The translations under genes and the position numbers were made by a program. Below, piece after piece: positions 28,137 through 37,692 of a DNA stretch of 55,076 nucleotides (position 1 is the first letter of the stretch; every line of letters begins with the position of its first letter). The stretch lies in the NCBI GenBank assembly GCA_049578985.1, contig JBAUMZ010000045.1, positions 1-55,076 of the forward strand, written 5' to 3'. Source of the DNA: TH5896 sp049578985. Lineage in GTDB: Archaea > Thermoproteota > Nitrososphaeria > Nitrososphaerales > Nitrososphaeraceae. Under the pieces are notes generated by a model. It did not search any database and was not told the origin of the DNA. It saw only the letters and a list, made by a program, of their open reading frames with translations.

Positions 28137-29545
28137 TCACCCCACAAGTAATTTGGTTGTGATGTCTTTTACTGCTATCGATTTCACATTGACAAAATCC
28201 CTTATGCCAAATTCTGATAGCTCTTCCAATACCAGAATATTTTACTCCACCAAATGGTAACCTAGGATCAGACCTTACCATTTCATTTATCTTGACAACT
28301 TTAGTTTGAATCTCTCGAGCAAGCTTAAGTCCTCTTTCAAAACTACTGGTCCATATGCTAACACCTAATCCAAATTCCGAATTGTTTGCCTCTATAATAC
28401 CTTCAGCTTCATTTTTCACTATAATGATAGGTGCAACCGGACCGAATACTTCTTCCCTTAAGATATCCATTTCATGATTCAAGTTAGATATTACAGTGGG
28501 TTCATAATAATAACCGCTACCATCGATTATGTTACCACCTAACAAGATATCTGCATGTTTTAACTTCGAGTCATCGACTTGTTTAATTAGTGCTTGCCTT
28601 TGACTGTCTCTAACCAGTGGTCCTACAGTAGTTTTCTTATCCATGGGATCTCCTACTATTTCTTCTTTGACATTTTGTACAAATAATTTTGTGAATTTAT
28701 CTGCTATTTCCTCTATTACTATAAACCTTTTTTGCCGCAATACAACTTTGACCGGTATTTAACAATCTCGAATGAACCGCTTGAGGTACGGTATGATTTA
28801 GATCAGCATCTTCTAAGACTATAAAAGGGTCGCTTCCTCCTAATTCTAATACAAATTTTTTTAAATCTCCAGCTGCAAGCCTTGCAACACTTTTTCCGGT
28901 ACTAACACTTCCTGTCACTTATACCGCATCAATCTTAGACTGGACGAGAGCTTCACCTGCTCTGTAATTTCCTATGACTATTTGAAACACGTTTTCAGGA
29001 AATCCTGCATCAGTTAGTGCGTCTCTGATATTTAGAGAGGAACCTATACATACGCTAGAATGCTTTAGAATTGCTATATTTCCTGCAATTAATGTTGGCA
29101 CCACAAATCGCATAGCCTGCCAAAATGGAAAGTTCCATGGCATAATACCTACCACTATTCCGAGAGGTTCAAATGAAACAAAGCTCTTGCGAAATTCAGT
29201 TGGTATTATTTGATCTTGAAGGAACGATTCAGCGTTTTCACAATAATACTCACATAACCATATGCACTTTTCGATTTCTGCGTATGACTGAACTATGGGC
29301 TTTCCCATTTCTTGTGTAATAATCTTTGAATAATGGTCTCTATTCTTATTCAAAACCTTCGCCAAACTTCTAATTTAATCACAACGTTCTACAACGTCTT
29401 TCTTTTTCCACTTTGCAAACGCAGTTCTAGCATTATTGATAATACGTGATATTTGTTCCAAATCGGTAGTTTCATACGAATGAATTATTTGTCCCGTCGC
29501 AGGATTAATGGTTGAAATCTTATCGCGAACAACTCTTGATTGCAT
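28137..29545 (-). pseudogene. aldehyde dehydrogenase (succinate-semialdehyde type), broken
   Basis: A nearly full-length NAD(P)-dependent aldehyde dehydrogenase, 5' ATG at 29545. Recognisable parts: PWNFPFWQAMRFVVPTLIAGN, FTGS-like TGSVSTGKSVA, LELGGSDPFIV, the catalytic cysteine in NTGQSCIAAK, EEVFGPVAPI and DPRLPFGGVKYSG. Four lesions: in-frame TAA near 29376, in-frame TAA at 28919-28921, one extra A in an A-run near 28727, and a loss of two bases near 28230, after which the correct C-terminus resumes in another frame and stops at 28137. Two substitutions that create stops make a pure sequencing artefact unlikely. The gene starts after an AT-rich promoter-like stretch. Confidence 0.9.
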
Positions 29546-29793
29546 TTCTATATATATTAATACCTAATTATGACTAATAAATTTCAGCCCTAGTTTGAAT
29601 GTATTTAAATAATTGTAGCATATGATAAGTCAATAGGTATGAATTATATTATTTGTGCTGTTTATATGCAATAATATAGAAGACCTACGAAAGCTCCATC
29701 TAGTGCCAACAATGCAGTAAATATTGAATTAACCATAAATGCTATCTATGATATGATTTCCTTTATCGCCAAAGAAATTTAATATCTATTTTA

Positions 29794-29940
29794 TTACTTT
29801 TTACTTTTCTCTTGTAAAACCTTTTCAGCATCATCTTCACCCTGCTTTATCAATTTCTGTATTGTAACGAGTGAAAAATCAGCCTCTTCAAAGATATAGC
29901 GCACGTCCTGCACGTTGATGTCATCAATCCTGGTTATACT
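29794..29940 (-). pseudogene. remnant of a small protein gene
   Basis: Open minus-strand frame reading RIDDINVQDVRYIFEEADF and onward to a lysine-rich end, with no start codon in the available 49 codons. The helical pattern looks like true protein. Unrecognised; likely a truncated gene. Confidence 0.3.
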
Positions 29941-29963
29941 GTGTCAATTGAATAGAAAGTAAT

Positions 29964-30296
29964 CTAAATCTTGAAGACTTCAGGTTTACTCGTAGCAGTA
30001 GCCTGTTGCTTTCGTTGAGGGTTAATTTCATCCATATTCTTCGTAAGCTCTGAAACCTTCTGGTCCAAAATTATTCGTTTTATGTCTTCGAGTTCAGGTG
30101 TAGATCTCACCACCACTCCTCTTTTTTTTGTTGGCGAGCCTATACTATCAACTGGATTGATCTCAATGGCTAATGAAGGGTTATTACTTCTTAATCCTGG
30201 AAGTCGTAAGAGGAATACACCAGGAATATTTGTTGGTTTACGTTCCCAATCTTTCCCTTGTGTAAGAAATTCGCGTAATCTCTCGGAAACAGACAT
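29964..30296 (-). CDS. conserved-looking hypothetical protein
   Basis: 110 residues from an ATG. A compact N-terminal half (WERKPTNIPGVFLLRLP, then SLAIEINPVDSIGSPTKKRG) has the look of a small beta barrel; the second half is a helix (ELEDIKRIILDQKVSELTKN) and a polar tail. I recall similar proteins in Nitrososphaera-type genomes but cannot name a function. Soluble. Confidence 0.6.
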   Translation of the reverse strand: MSVSERLREFLTQGKDWERKPTNIPGVFLLRLPGLRSNNPSLAIEINPVDSIGSPTKKRGVVVRSTPELEDIKRIILDQKVSELTKNMDEINPQRKQQATATSKPEVFKI

Positions 30297-30563
30297 ATCC
30301 TTACCTTAGTATATAGGCTACTACATTTATCTTTTACACGTCCTACTACTGTCTTCAGTTAGTATATTTATCACGATTGGACTTCAATTTGATTTGACAC
30401 GCTGATTACCAGTATATCTTCATACCAAATTTTATGTTATCAGGCCTATTATTGTGAGATTATTATCCACAATTTAAATTTAATATAGATATACTATGTT
30501 CTCCTACCCAAAGATGAAATTATCTAAGGTAATTTTAAATAGAATGAAGCGTCTCATATTTTA

Positions 30564-30995
30564 ATGATAGAAAGTGTCGTTGAAAAGAAGGAAAAAACTC
30601 CAACCTCGATTCCTTTGGACATCAATGTTCATTTAAAAAGATTTGGCAAAGAATCATGGGAAGTAGATTATGATTTATTTGGATATTGTGATATGTGTAA
30701 TTCACGAATAGATGAGTTTGGATATTGTGCGTGTGGGGGGCAGCGGATTAGCAACGAATCAGGCTCTTTGTGCTGTTTATGCATCTTCCTTTATTTCATA
30801 GGTATAAACAGGGATCTCTTCAGAGGATGGGTCCAACTTGAAGGTCAAATTCGGGTTGATGAAGTTATTGCTGATTTAATAGTTATGCAGAACATTCTTG
30901 GAAATTACAAACTTGTTCTATCTATGTACGATATTCTCTTAACAAGTTTTAAATTAAATTCTAGATCTAGGTCCATTTTTCGAAATATTTTATAA
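30564..30995 (+). CDS. hypothetical protein with a zinc-knuckle-like motif
   Basis: 143 residues. The motif FGYCDMCNSRIDEFGYCACGG places two cysteine pairs as in a zinc ribbon, followed by a CCLC cluster and a hydrophobic stretch. The remaining half is helical. Not recognised. It lies just upstream of another zinc-ribbon protein gene on the same strand. Confidence 0.45.
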   Translation: MIESVVEKKEKTPTSIPLDINVHLKRFGKESWEVDYDLFGYCDMCNSRIDEFGYCACGGQRISNESGSLCCLCIFLYFIGINRDLFRGWVQLEGQIRVDEVIADLIVMQNILGNYKLVLSMYDILLTSFKLNSRSRSIFRNIL

Positions 30996-31040
30996 GTATG
31001 TATTGTGTACATAATGTGCAGTAAGGGTAGATAATTTAAG

Positions 31041-31295
31041 ATGACTTGTAAGGGGATTTGCATTAGACATAAGGCTCAGAAGCAAGTTGGTACAGGAAGG
31101 TACGCGGCAGGTCAGAAGAGGTGCCAAGTCTGTGAGATGTTCATTAAATGGGAAGGATTGTGGTGCCCTTGTTGTAGCTATCGCTTGCGAACGAGACCAA
31201 GAAACATAAAATACAAGGCAAAACTTAGACGGAAAGGCATATCGGATAAAGAAGAGTTGCAGTCTGCACCACTGACGACTGCTGTCACATCATAA
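31041..31295 (+). CDS. small zinc-ribbon protein of a thaumarchaeal family
   Basis: 84 residues. The pattern MTCKGIC…Q.RCQVCEMFIKW…LWCPCCSYRLRTRPRN with four CxxC-type pairs is a common, multi-copy family in Nitrososphaerota, usually annotated as hypothetical. The basic C-terminal part suggests nucleic acid contact, which is inference. Its presence is one of the best taxonomic markers in the window. Confidence 0.8.
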   Translation: MTCKGICIRHKAQKQVGTGRYAAGQKRCQVCEMFIKWEGLWCPCCSYRLRTRPRNIKYKAKLRRKGISDKEELQSAPLTTAVTS

Positions 31296-31493
31296 GCCTA
31301 TCGCATGGGGACTTGTATTTATAGTATGATCGCTAGCATAGATGATATCTTATAATGGAGTACCACACTAAATAGCAAGATATTGATAGACCTTAATTGA
31401 TATTAGATCATAAAAAAAGGAATTACACTTAATATTTAGCGACACGAATCACACTTGATTGTCTCTCCATAGCAGGTAATACAAACATGAATT
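31296..31493. other. spacer
   Basis: Nothing recognised between the zinc-ribbon gene and the next, convergent gene. Confidence 0.4.
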
Positions 31494-31901
31494 TCACCCG
31501 TAAAAGCTAACATATCTGTCGTCCGCAGGTTCGTCGTTATTGTGCAGATTGCATAGTTGTTTGTACAGGATATCTACTGCGGCCATTTCGAGCAGTTCGC
31601 CTTGAGCAACACTAAACGCGTAACCAATAGCATCCAAGTTACTTAGTCTCTTAAAAAACATTGACTCAAGCATACCATTTTTCTTAGATCTTCTTAAGAG
31701 AGAAGCTGAAATTCGATCTAAATGATAATTGACGTGGATGTCGATCGCTTCATCAAAATCTACGCCATACATTTCAGAAATCTTGTTATTCAATCTCTTT
31801 TCTTCTTGTAATGCTGAAATATTCTGATGTTGTATGCTGATAGCCACTCGGCCACGTAGTTTTGATGATTCATCATTCGGACCGTTTTTGTCTTTCTCCA
31901 T
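31494..31901 (-). CDS. hypothetical helical protein
   Basis: 135 residues from an ATG. Helical throughout, with a possible coiled coil (QNISALQEEKRLNNKISEMY) and a hydrophobic helix (NLDAIGYAFSVAQGELLEMA). No motif recognised and no neighbours on the same strand nearby. Confidence 0.5.
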   Translation of the reverse strand: MEKDKNGPNDESSKLRGRVAISIQHQNISALQEEKRLNNKISEMYGVDFDEAIDIHVNYHLDRISASLLRRSKKNGMLESMFFKRLSNLDAIGYAFSVAQGELLEMAAVDILYKQLCNLHNNDEPADDRYVSFYG

Positions 31902-32304
31902 CTGTCTATAAAATCATCATAAATTTATCTATTAGATCTTATTAATTTATCCTGATTAATCAGTATTGTATCAGTGTAGATTCGATAATTATGCATGTAT
32001 GCCTCAATGTGCAATCTGTCTATTAATTAGTAATTTCTCAGTGATTCTTAACCCATAATGCTTTTTGGCTTGTCGGAAGCAGTAGGTCAGGTGTGAAGCC
32101 GATAGATACAGCGCCATGAGTGATTTAGCTCGACTCAGAAAATACAATCAAATCCTTAACCTTTTCTAACATAGAATTTGAATATTATGACAAGACCAAG
32201 AGAGTGGTTGTAACTAGTTTGACCTATAATATCTTGCATCAAGTGGATTGTGGGGGGGGCCGAAATAATTTCACGTGAGGATTTGATACAGTAGTTGCAC
32301 CAGG
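31902..32304. other. spacer with a G8 run
   Basis: About 400 bases without a supported gene. A run of eight G at about 32252 stands out. Nothing else seen. Confidence 0.4.
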
Positions 32305-32481
32305 CTAAAGTCTAATGCCTTCAGCGTACCAGTTTCCATGTGGTTCCTCCTTAAACACTATGATAATATCCTTCTTGTCTACATCAAATATATTTACTAC
32401 ATTGTCTGTAATTGCTTCTGCCAATCTGTCTTTTTCTCTCTGGGTTCTTCCACTATAAGTAGAGATTGTTATTATGGGCAT
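32305..32481 (-). CDS. 4-oxalocrotonate tautomerase-family enzyme
   Basis: 58 residues, the classic length of the 4-OT family and too short for standard ORF lists. Begins M-PIITISTY, leaving the catalytic proline as the first residue after Met removal; then GRTQREKDRLAEAITDNV and IIIVFKEEPHGNWYAEG, matching the family pattern. It catalyses keto-enol tautomerisation of small acids. Its upstream region is interrupted 42 bases away by the 107-bp element at 32523; I infer that its original upstream sequence now lies at 42494-42782. Confidence 0.85.
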   Translation of the reverse strand: MPIITISTYSGRTQREKDRLAEAITDNVVNIFDVDKKDIIIVFKEEPHGNWYAEGIRL

Positions 32482-32522
32482 GGAATAATAAGACTTATCT
32501 AGGATGTAAGTTTTGCGTTACG

Positions 32523-32633
32523 TAGACCAATTAAGATAAGTTCCCTGACATATTCCTAGTAAGATAATTCCTCACATTCAGATTGAAATGCTTGGTTCTG
32601 AAGTACTGTCTTAGCCTCTTTCTGAATTCCGTA
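32523..32633 (-). mobile_element. 107-bp IS630-derived miniature element, copy 1
   Basis: Core 32525-32631 flanked by TA on both sides, the target duplication of IS630/Tc1 elements. Read on the minus strand it starts CGGAATTCAGA and ends AATTGGTC; the ends share AATT(c/a)AGA in inverted order, a weak terminal inverted repeat. It encodes EFRKRLRQYFRTKHFNLN and onward, the C-terminal tail of an IS630 transposase. Copy 2 at 42783-42893 differs at three positions and lies in the opposite orientation. The left flank (minus-strand 5' side) is a histidine kinase gene. Confidence 0.75.
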
Positions 32634-32930
32634 GTTACGTCAAGAACACCTTCAGTTAATCGATAAAGACGCTTGAGTTTTTTGTTATAATCTCCAGAAT
32701 TTCATTTAAACTATCATCCTTGTTTCTAGCCATTGTAACCTCAGATAAACCCAGTATAGGCTGTATGGGTGTGCGTAATTCGTGAGCGGCGCAGATCTTG
32801 GAGTTGTTTGTGCATTTCGCTCTGGCGCCAAAGTGTTTCGAATATAGACTCTAGTTTGCAGTGCGGCAATCCCTCTAATCTCGATATCGAAATCGGTAGC
32901 TAACATATAACCGAGAATAAATATCATTCA
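32634..32930 (-). pseudogene. histidine kinase fragment, dimerisation/phosphoacceptor part
   Basis: Minus-strand pieces in three frames: TLWRQSEMHKQLQDL, then AAHELRTPIQPILGLSEV with the phospho-accepting histidine (near 32757), then EILEIITKN and KRLYRLTEGVLDVT. The last codons run into the TA of the 107-bp element. There are at least two frameshifts. The missing ATPase half is found at 42894-43435, starting with RIDSKILKLNE, exactly what should follow LDVT in these kinases. Confidence 0.75.
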
Positions 32931-33070
32931 GATGGTTAGAGAATAGCCTAAACATGGCTATGCTAGGCATAGACAGCCTGTATGTACTTATGAATTTTGT
33001 CTTAGCAGAATGATATCAAATGATGGTCCTTTAGGGTCAATATTGGTATTAGAATATAAAAAATCGCGAA
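32931..33070. other. spacer
   Basis: Possibly contains the decayed sensor part of the kinase; no domain recognisable. Confidence 0.3.
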
Positions 33071-33346
33071 TTATCGTCTTCTCGCAGCTATCGTATGTGT
33101 TTGCTCAACGTACCATCTAACTTTATCCTTAAAACCTGACCACCAATCAAGAAATGCATCGCTACTCTCAGATTCAATTAATAAAAATCCATTATATTCA
33201 GTCCCCCAAGCATGATCATATTCACCTATCAATTCTATACCGTCAGGCAAGCCATTCCTCAATTCACGCCATTCAGATCTAGCCTTGGCTGCCTCTTCTT
33301 TGTTCATGCTCTTGAAGCGATAGAAGACCAAGAAGGTGGTTGCTGC
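33071..33346 (-). CDS. DUF3303-like small protein
   Basis: 91 residues from the ATG at 33346 (the frame is open to 33394 but the extra residues do not fit). Begins AATTFLVFYRFKSM, then GLPDGIELIGEYDHAWGTEYNGFLL and FLDWWSGFKDKVRWYVE, a ferredoxin-like dimeric alpha/beta-barrel pattern resembling DUF3303 proteins. Such proteins are conserved in archaea and bacteria without a known reaction. Confidence 0.65.
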   Translation of the reverse strand, partial: AATTFLVFYRFKSMNKEEAAKARSEWRELRNGLPDGIELIGEYDHAWGTEYNGFLLIESESSDAFLDWWSGFKDKVRWYVEQTHTIAARRR

Positions 33347-33670
33347 CATATATAATGACCGAGTTGATATTATTAATAGGTTTTGCAAGATCAATTAGTA
33401 TTTTAACCTTTCTTGCTTTTTTGGTGGACCTTTTTTCACTTGTCATCGTCTTTTGTATAGGCCTCGCTATAGGGCGCCAAGACGACTTGTCATCGTCTTC
33501 TGTGAGATCTACTAGATTATATCAAAGAAGGAACATACACATACACGTTGAGTAACCTATAATGACGATACGATGGCCTAGTAATAGTAACTGATGGACT
33601 AATATCAATTGTTATTTCTTAATGGAATGAGAATTAAAAAAACAGTGCCAAATCAATATAGTGATCATTT
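33347..33670. other. spacer
   Basis: A plus-strand ORF at 33340-33555 is hydrophobic but overlaps the start of the previous gene and looks spurious. ACTTGTCATCGTCTT is present twice 51 bases apart. Confidence 0.35.
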
Positions 33671-34530
33671 CTATAACAGGATTTTCAGAGGGTGTTGATT
33701 CACTTGAAATATTGCTGGCAAAATCCCTATTGGTTCTCCATCGATGGCGACTGTTATGTCTCTTTCAATTGATTTTATTGATACCTCCCTAGCTTGTTTG
33801 TAGATCACATCTACTTCATCTGTATAATTACCTGTTTTTATATTTGCTAACTTATCAAGTATTTTAAGGCTACCCGAATCTCTTAAAATTACAACATCTA
33901 ATAATCCGTCTGAAAAACTTGCTCTGGTGCTGCCATAAACCCACCACCAAGAAATTTTCCGTTGGCAATTATACCCATCGTCATTTGACTACTTTATCTT
34001 TTCCATCATCAAACACTATCTCACAGTTATTGCTTTCGTACGTGGGCAGACTAGCTACGACGCTAGTGATTGTTGAAACAATACGATTCTTAACTCTACT
34101 TCTTACCTTTTTTGACCTATCTATAACTTCGGCTCCGAATCCAATCTCAGCTGCATTTAGAAATGCTCGGGTTGACACCATTGAACGGGTAGTAGGATCA
34201 GTGACAGTAGCTGTTAGTACATCAATCTTTTGTGTACTACCTTGCATATAATTATGACAGCACTCATCTACACCTTGAGGCAAATTTAGAGACTTGGCCA
34301 ATACATTCCTCGTACCGCTAGGGATTATACCGAATATTGCCTGTGAGCTTATAGGCAGCAAAATGTCAGGTTGAGGGAAATCACTATTATTTTTATGAAC
34401 TCCACTATTCTTTGAAAAAGGGGCTGGCTTCTATTTGTCATCTTGTTTTCTTTCATTCAGGAAAAAACCGTTTGCAACTTCATTTATAGTCCCATCTGAT
34501 CGTGTTGCATGCTTTTGATAGCAATATTTA
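33671..34530 (-). pseudogene. diacylglycerol kinase-family lipid kinase, broken
   Basis: Pieces from the 5' side: SDGTINEVANGFFLNE (the GGDGT-type nucleotide loop with the first glycines changed to RS), a stop, then FGIIPSGTRNVLAKSLNLP and NAAEIGFGAEVIDRSKK, a stop near 33980, GKFLGGGFMAAPE, a frameshift near 33925, and DGLLDVVILRD…AIDGEPIGILPA to the stop at 33671. All are hallmarks of YegS/DgkB lipid kinases. The N-terminal strand with the start codon is not found. Clearly inactive. Confidence 0.8.
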
Positions 34531-34892
34531 GTCTGTACTGTATTTGGTAGCCAGTTAGAAAAGAATGACGCAAGTAGAATAATAAGCGATATACGACATA
34601 TATAGATCTATATAAAAAATGTGCTGCAAGATGAAAACGAATTTAGCCTGCTTTCGAGAAATGTATTGATCTCTTCTTCGCTCATAGAAGGGTGCCGCTA
34701 ATTAAAAACTTTCATAAGGCAGGTTTGGAATACAGGTTGCTATCCATTACGAGATCTTTTTCGAGGTTATTTGCCCGTAATAATTTACAAATGTTTGGGT
34801 ATTACCTAATATTAAGCCAGTTTGATAACCCTTTCACGAACAGATGTCCACGAGTGCAGTGAGGAAACAGATCAAGAGGCATATCTATTCTA
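34531..34892. other. spacer
   Basis: A TATA-like CTATATAAAAA at 34609 is followed only by a 12-15 codon ORF. No gene supported. Confidence 0.35.
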
Positions 34893-35111
34893 ATGGAAAT
34901 ATCGATAATGGATAAAGAAAGAGTTCTTACAGTAGCAATCATGATAGGGTTATTCGGAGGTTTAATCGGTGGACCAATTACTAGCTTGGTATACTATGAC
35001 GCTTCCCCTGAAGAAAGATTTAATCTTTTCATAATTCCAGAGATTGTAGGTTTTATTTGTGCAGGTCTGATGGTTTACTTTGGTAAAACTAGAAAGAAAT
35101 CAATTGACTAG
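34893..35111 (+). CDS. small membrane protein with two helices
   Basis: 72 residues. Two hydrophobic segments (about 13-33, VAIMIGLFGGLIGGPITSLVY; 46-65, IIPEIVGFICAGLMVYFG) joined by a short acidic loop, with a basic C-terminus inside. No family recognised. Clean start and composition support a real gene. Confidence 0.6.
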   Translation: MEISIMDKERVLTVAIMIGLFGGLIGGPITSLVYYDASPEERFNLFIIPEIVGFICAGLMVYFGKTRKKSID

Positions 35112-35529
35112 ACCTGACTGTTGTCTAGTAATTCTAACCCAGCTTAGAATTGTAAGCTGTTTCTATGATGAGGTTATGAACTTTAGAATTGGCTGAAAAT
35201 GTGATGCTTGATTCTAAAATCGTACAGTAGGATATACGATCGTTATTCAATCAAGAACAGTGACAGTCAAATCTAGTCTAATTGACTCTACTTATTGAAT
35301 AAGTTCAACCAGTAGTTATATTTCTCCATACTTGGATTTGTCGTCTATCATCTTTACCATAACGGGACTGGGGACACTAATTAACCAATGACGTCGATGT
35401 GGTTAGGGGGGTGATATTAGCAAATGATGTTAACAAGGAGATATAAGGTCCTTAAGGATATCTATTTCACACGTCTCTCCTTGAGTAGTAAAATGATTAA
35501 TAGGCTAGTCTCTTAGGAAGGACGGGTTA
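35112..35529. other. spacer
   Basis: About 420 bases, nothing recognised apart from a G6 run near 35406. Confidence 0.4.
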
Positions 35530-36801
35530 TCATGAATCAGGTTTATGTTCAAAAACTCCATCAAGCCAGTCAAATATTCTCTGATTTGAAAGAGCACTTG
35601 CTCCGCTTTGACAATGCTCTTCTGCACCTTCTTCCTGTGTAAATAATATATATTTTTTTGGAGATTTTAATCCATTGTATACTTTCTTTGGTTGTCCAGG
35701 AAAAGAGTCATCCTTTTCGGCTTCGAGGACCAACGTAGGGCAAGTGATATTTTTTATGATATCTTTTAAAGTATAACTTTTTGCGCCAGTAATCAGGTCA
35801 TAAGGTGAATTGGACCGTGTTGTCCACATTCCATGTTTCATATTAAACCTTGCATTTGGATCAGACTCTATCAGATCTGTTATTGTAGAATCAACAAATT
35901 CTGAATTACCTTCTTCCAATGCAGTTACCAAGGACTCAGGAAATGCTGATGTAATGGCGTCATACCCGTCGTACACTCCATCATTAAGTATACAAGCAGA
36001 AATACGATGGTCAAAAGCTGCAGCTCTAGCAGCCAAATATCCACCCATGCTTATACCCATCAGTGCAATGCAATTTGCATCAATACCAAATTCTTCCTTT
36101 CTGTTTATAGCATAATTAATTACAGGAGCTACCACTTTCTCCCAGTCATATCTAAAGGGAATTCCCTGCTTACGAATCAGACCTCCTTGACCAGGTCCTT
36201 CAAACGTTAGACAATTATATCCTCTTTCCAGTGCTGGAGCCGCCGCTGAGGAATATAATTCTTCCAAGGTTGAATCAAACCCTCCATGAGCTATAAGAAC
36301 TGGTCTTGATAATTTCTTTTCAGGTTCCTTGTCATTCGTATTCTTGTCTCCATTTTTGCAAGTACTATCATTTTTTGAATAGTGATAAAAATAGCCGGGT
36401 AGTGTAGTTCCTTGTTCATAGGGTATCTCTATTGATTCCACAAGGAATGGAAAAAGCTTTGCAGCCTTACTGAAACATTCTTTGCTATTTCCCCAAGTAG
36501 TTTGAATTCGAGGGTCATGTGGATCAATCAGCAAAAATTCAGCGGCACGATAGTAATTTGAAGCTCTAAGGTATGCATCTCTTGCGCTTATAGCATGACC
36601 CCTAGCGAGACTTTCATCTGCATACCTGTTGATTCTTATTGCAGTTTTTAGCCATTCTGTATGCCAGCTTTCAAAATCTCCTTCTTTTATATGATATGCA
36701 GTCGATAGACATTCACCTATATCTGCTCCTTTATAATACGTTTCGCCTATTGTCCTAAGCAGTTGTGAAGAAAATGTAGGATCATTAAATATGATTTTCA
36801 T
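35530..36801 (-). CDS. alpha/beta hydrolase, dihydropseudooxynicotine hydrolase-like
   Basis: 423 residues. A helical N-terminal cap (1-125) precedes the hydrolase fold: LIAHGGFDSTLEE (oxyanion region), TFEGPGQGGLIRKQG, nucleophile S251 in MGISMGGYLAAR, acid in LEAEKDDSF, and histidine in AEEHCQSG. This cap-plus-fold arrangement matches 2,6-dihydroxypseudooxynicotine hydrolase and related C-C or ester hydrolases. The true substrate is unknown. Cytoplasmic, monocistronic. Confidence 0.85.
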   Translation of the reverse strand: MKIIFNDPTFSSQLLRTIGETYYKGADIGECLSTAYHIKEGDFESWHTEWLKTAIRINRYADESLARGHAISARDAYLRASNYYRAAEFLLIDPHDPRIQTTWGNSKECFSKAAKLFPFLVESIEIPYEQGTTLPGYFYHYSKNDSTCKNGDKNTNDKEPEKKLSRPVLIAHGGFDSTLEELYSSAAAPALERGYNCLTFEGPGQGGLIRKQGIPFRYDWEKVVAPVINYAINRKEEFGIDANCIALMGISMGGYLAARAAAFDHRISACILNDGVYDGYDAITSAFPESLVTALEEGNSEFVDSTITDLIESDPNARFNMKHGMWTTRSNSPYDLITGAKSYTLKDIIKNITCPTLVLEAEKDDSFPGQPKKVYNGLKSPKKYILFTQEEGAEEHCQSGASALSNQRIFDWLDGVFEHKPDS

Positions 36802-37021
36802 TGTATGATTATTCTGAACACTAACACTTGAAGATTATGCAATCATAACTAGTACAGGTAGTCAGTACATGAGTAAATTGGTGGACAAGTGGAAGAACTT
36901 AATGAGGGATAAGAGGAGATCTATAAATTGGAAAAATGACTGAGTTAAATACATAATAGTGGTAGTCCTAGGTGTTCTAGTAATTCCGTGCCTAGGTGTT
37001 AACTTGAAAATCTCATTCAAA

Positions 37022-37071
37022 CCATGGTGCCACCCTAGCTATTATGGCCATGGTGCCACCCTAGCTATTAT
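37022..37071 (+). repeat. 26-bp tandem duplication at the end of a gene
   Basis: CCATGGTGCCACCCTAGCTA plus six bases is present twice (37022-37047 and 37048-37071). The second copy reaches the stop codon of the minus-strand gene at 37068. CCTAGGTGTT is also repeated just before (about 36968 and 36990). Confidence 0.8.
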
Positions 37072-37658
37072 TTGACGATTGCTGGACTGTTAATAACAAC
37101 ATTTGATTTTGTTATTGTCAATTCCCCATTCTGTTGCGCCTCAAATATTTCTTCTGCTGATTTTAAGATTCTGATATCACTGGTATTATTCGTATTCCAT
37201 CGCACATAGTTAATGTCAAAGAGCGGGCTATAATCAGGATCGCCTGGAATTGCTGTTGCAACTGACAACTGTGAACCCAGAGGTCCTCCTTCTTCTCCAG
37301 AAAAGCCATTAAGGAAGACGAATCCTTGCTGTCGGGCCGATTCAGAAGTGTTGGCTAAAGTAGGTGCATAGTTTACTTTAAATCCTGTGGTATTTGATAC
37401 CGAAGAAGCAACCTCTTGTGTCGAAGCATCGGTTGCTATAAAGTACGCTATTTTTCCATCTATAAATCCTGTTGAAATGGGTATGCTCACATTACCCAGA
37501 GTCTGGTTATCCATCGACTGCCCTTGCGCAAAGCTGTCCTGTTTTACACTTACATTGATTGTGACCATGCACGTTACAGCGATGGCAATCAGCACTGGCA
37601 TAATTCCGAGAAATCCCTTTTTCGGATTCGTCTCTTTATTTTCTTTCTCGTTCTGCAT
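37068..37658 (-). CDS. secreted/anchored protein of an archaeal DUF7482-like family
   Basis: 196 residues. After a lysine-rich N-terminus there is a single hydrophobic helix (about 17-38, GIMPVLIAIAVTCMVTINVS), so it is exported or membrane anchored. The outer domain has GFIDGKIAYFIATDAS, FKVNYAPTLANTSESARQQ, YSPLFDINYVRWN and LKSAEEIFEAQQNGELTIT, a pattern I associate with a family widespread in Nitrososphaera and haloarchaea, often near cupredoxins. Function unknown. A TATA box lies 26-34 bases upstream. Confidence 0.7.
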   Translation of the reverse strand: MQNEKENKETNPKKGFLGIMPVLIAIAVTCMVTINVSVKQDSFAQGQSMDNQTLGNVSIPISTGFIDGKIAYFIATDASTQEVASSVSNTTGFKVNYAPTLANTSESARQQGFVFLNGFSGEEGGPLGSQLSVATAIPGDPDYSPLFDINYVRWNTNNTSDIRILKSAEEIFEAQQNGELTITKSNVVINSPAIVK

Positions 37659-37683
37659 GATTAGACGGAATATCCTAAATAGT

Positions 37684-37692
37684 GGTATATAG
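37684..37692 (-). promoter_or_regulatory. TATA box for the DUF7482-like gene
   Basis: Minus-strand CTCTATATACC, spaced for a leaderless or short-leader start at 37658. Confidence 0.5.

Noticed and set aside
32523..32640. First reading of the 107-bp repeat as part of the kinase itself
   Set aside because: Its peptide matches the tail of IS630 transposases and its ends are TA on both sides in both copies, so it is an inserted element, not kinase sequence.
33340..33555. Hydrophobic plus-strand ORF
   Set aside because: It overlaps the start of the DUF3303-like gene on the other strand and is rich in repeated low-complexity DNA.
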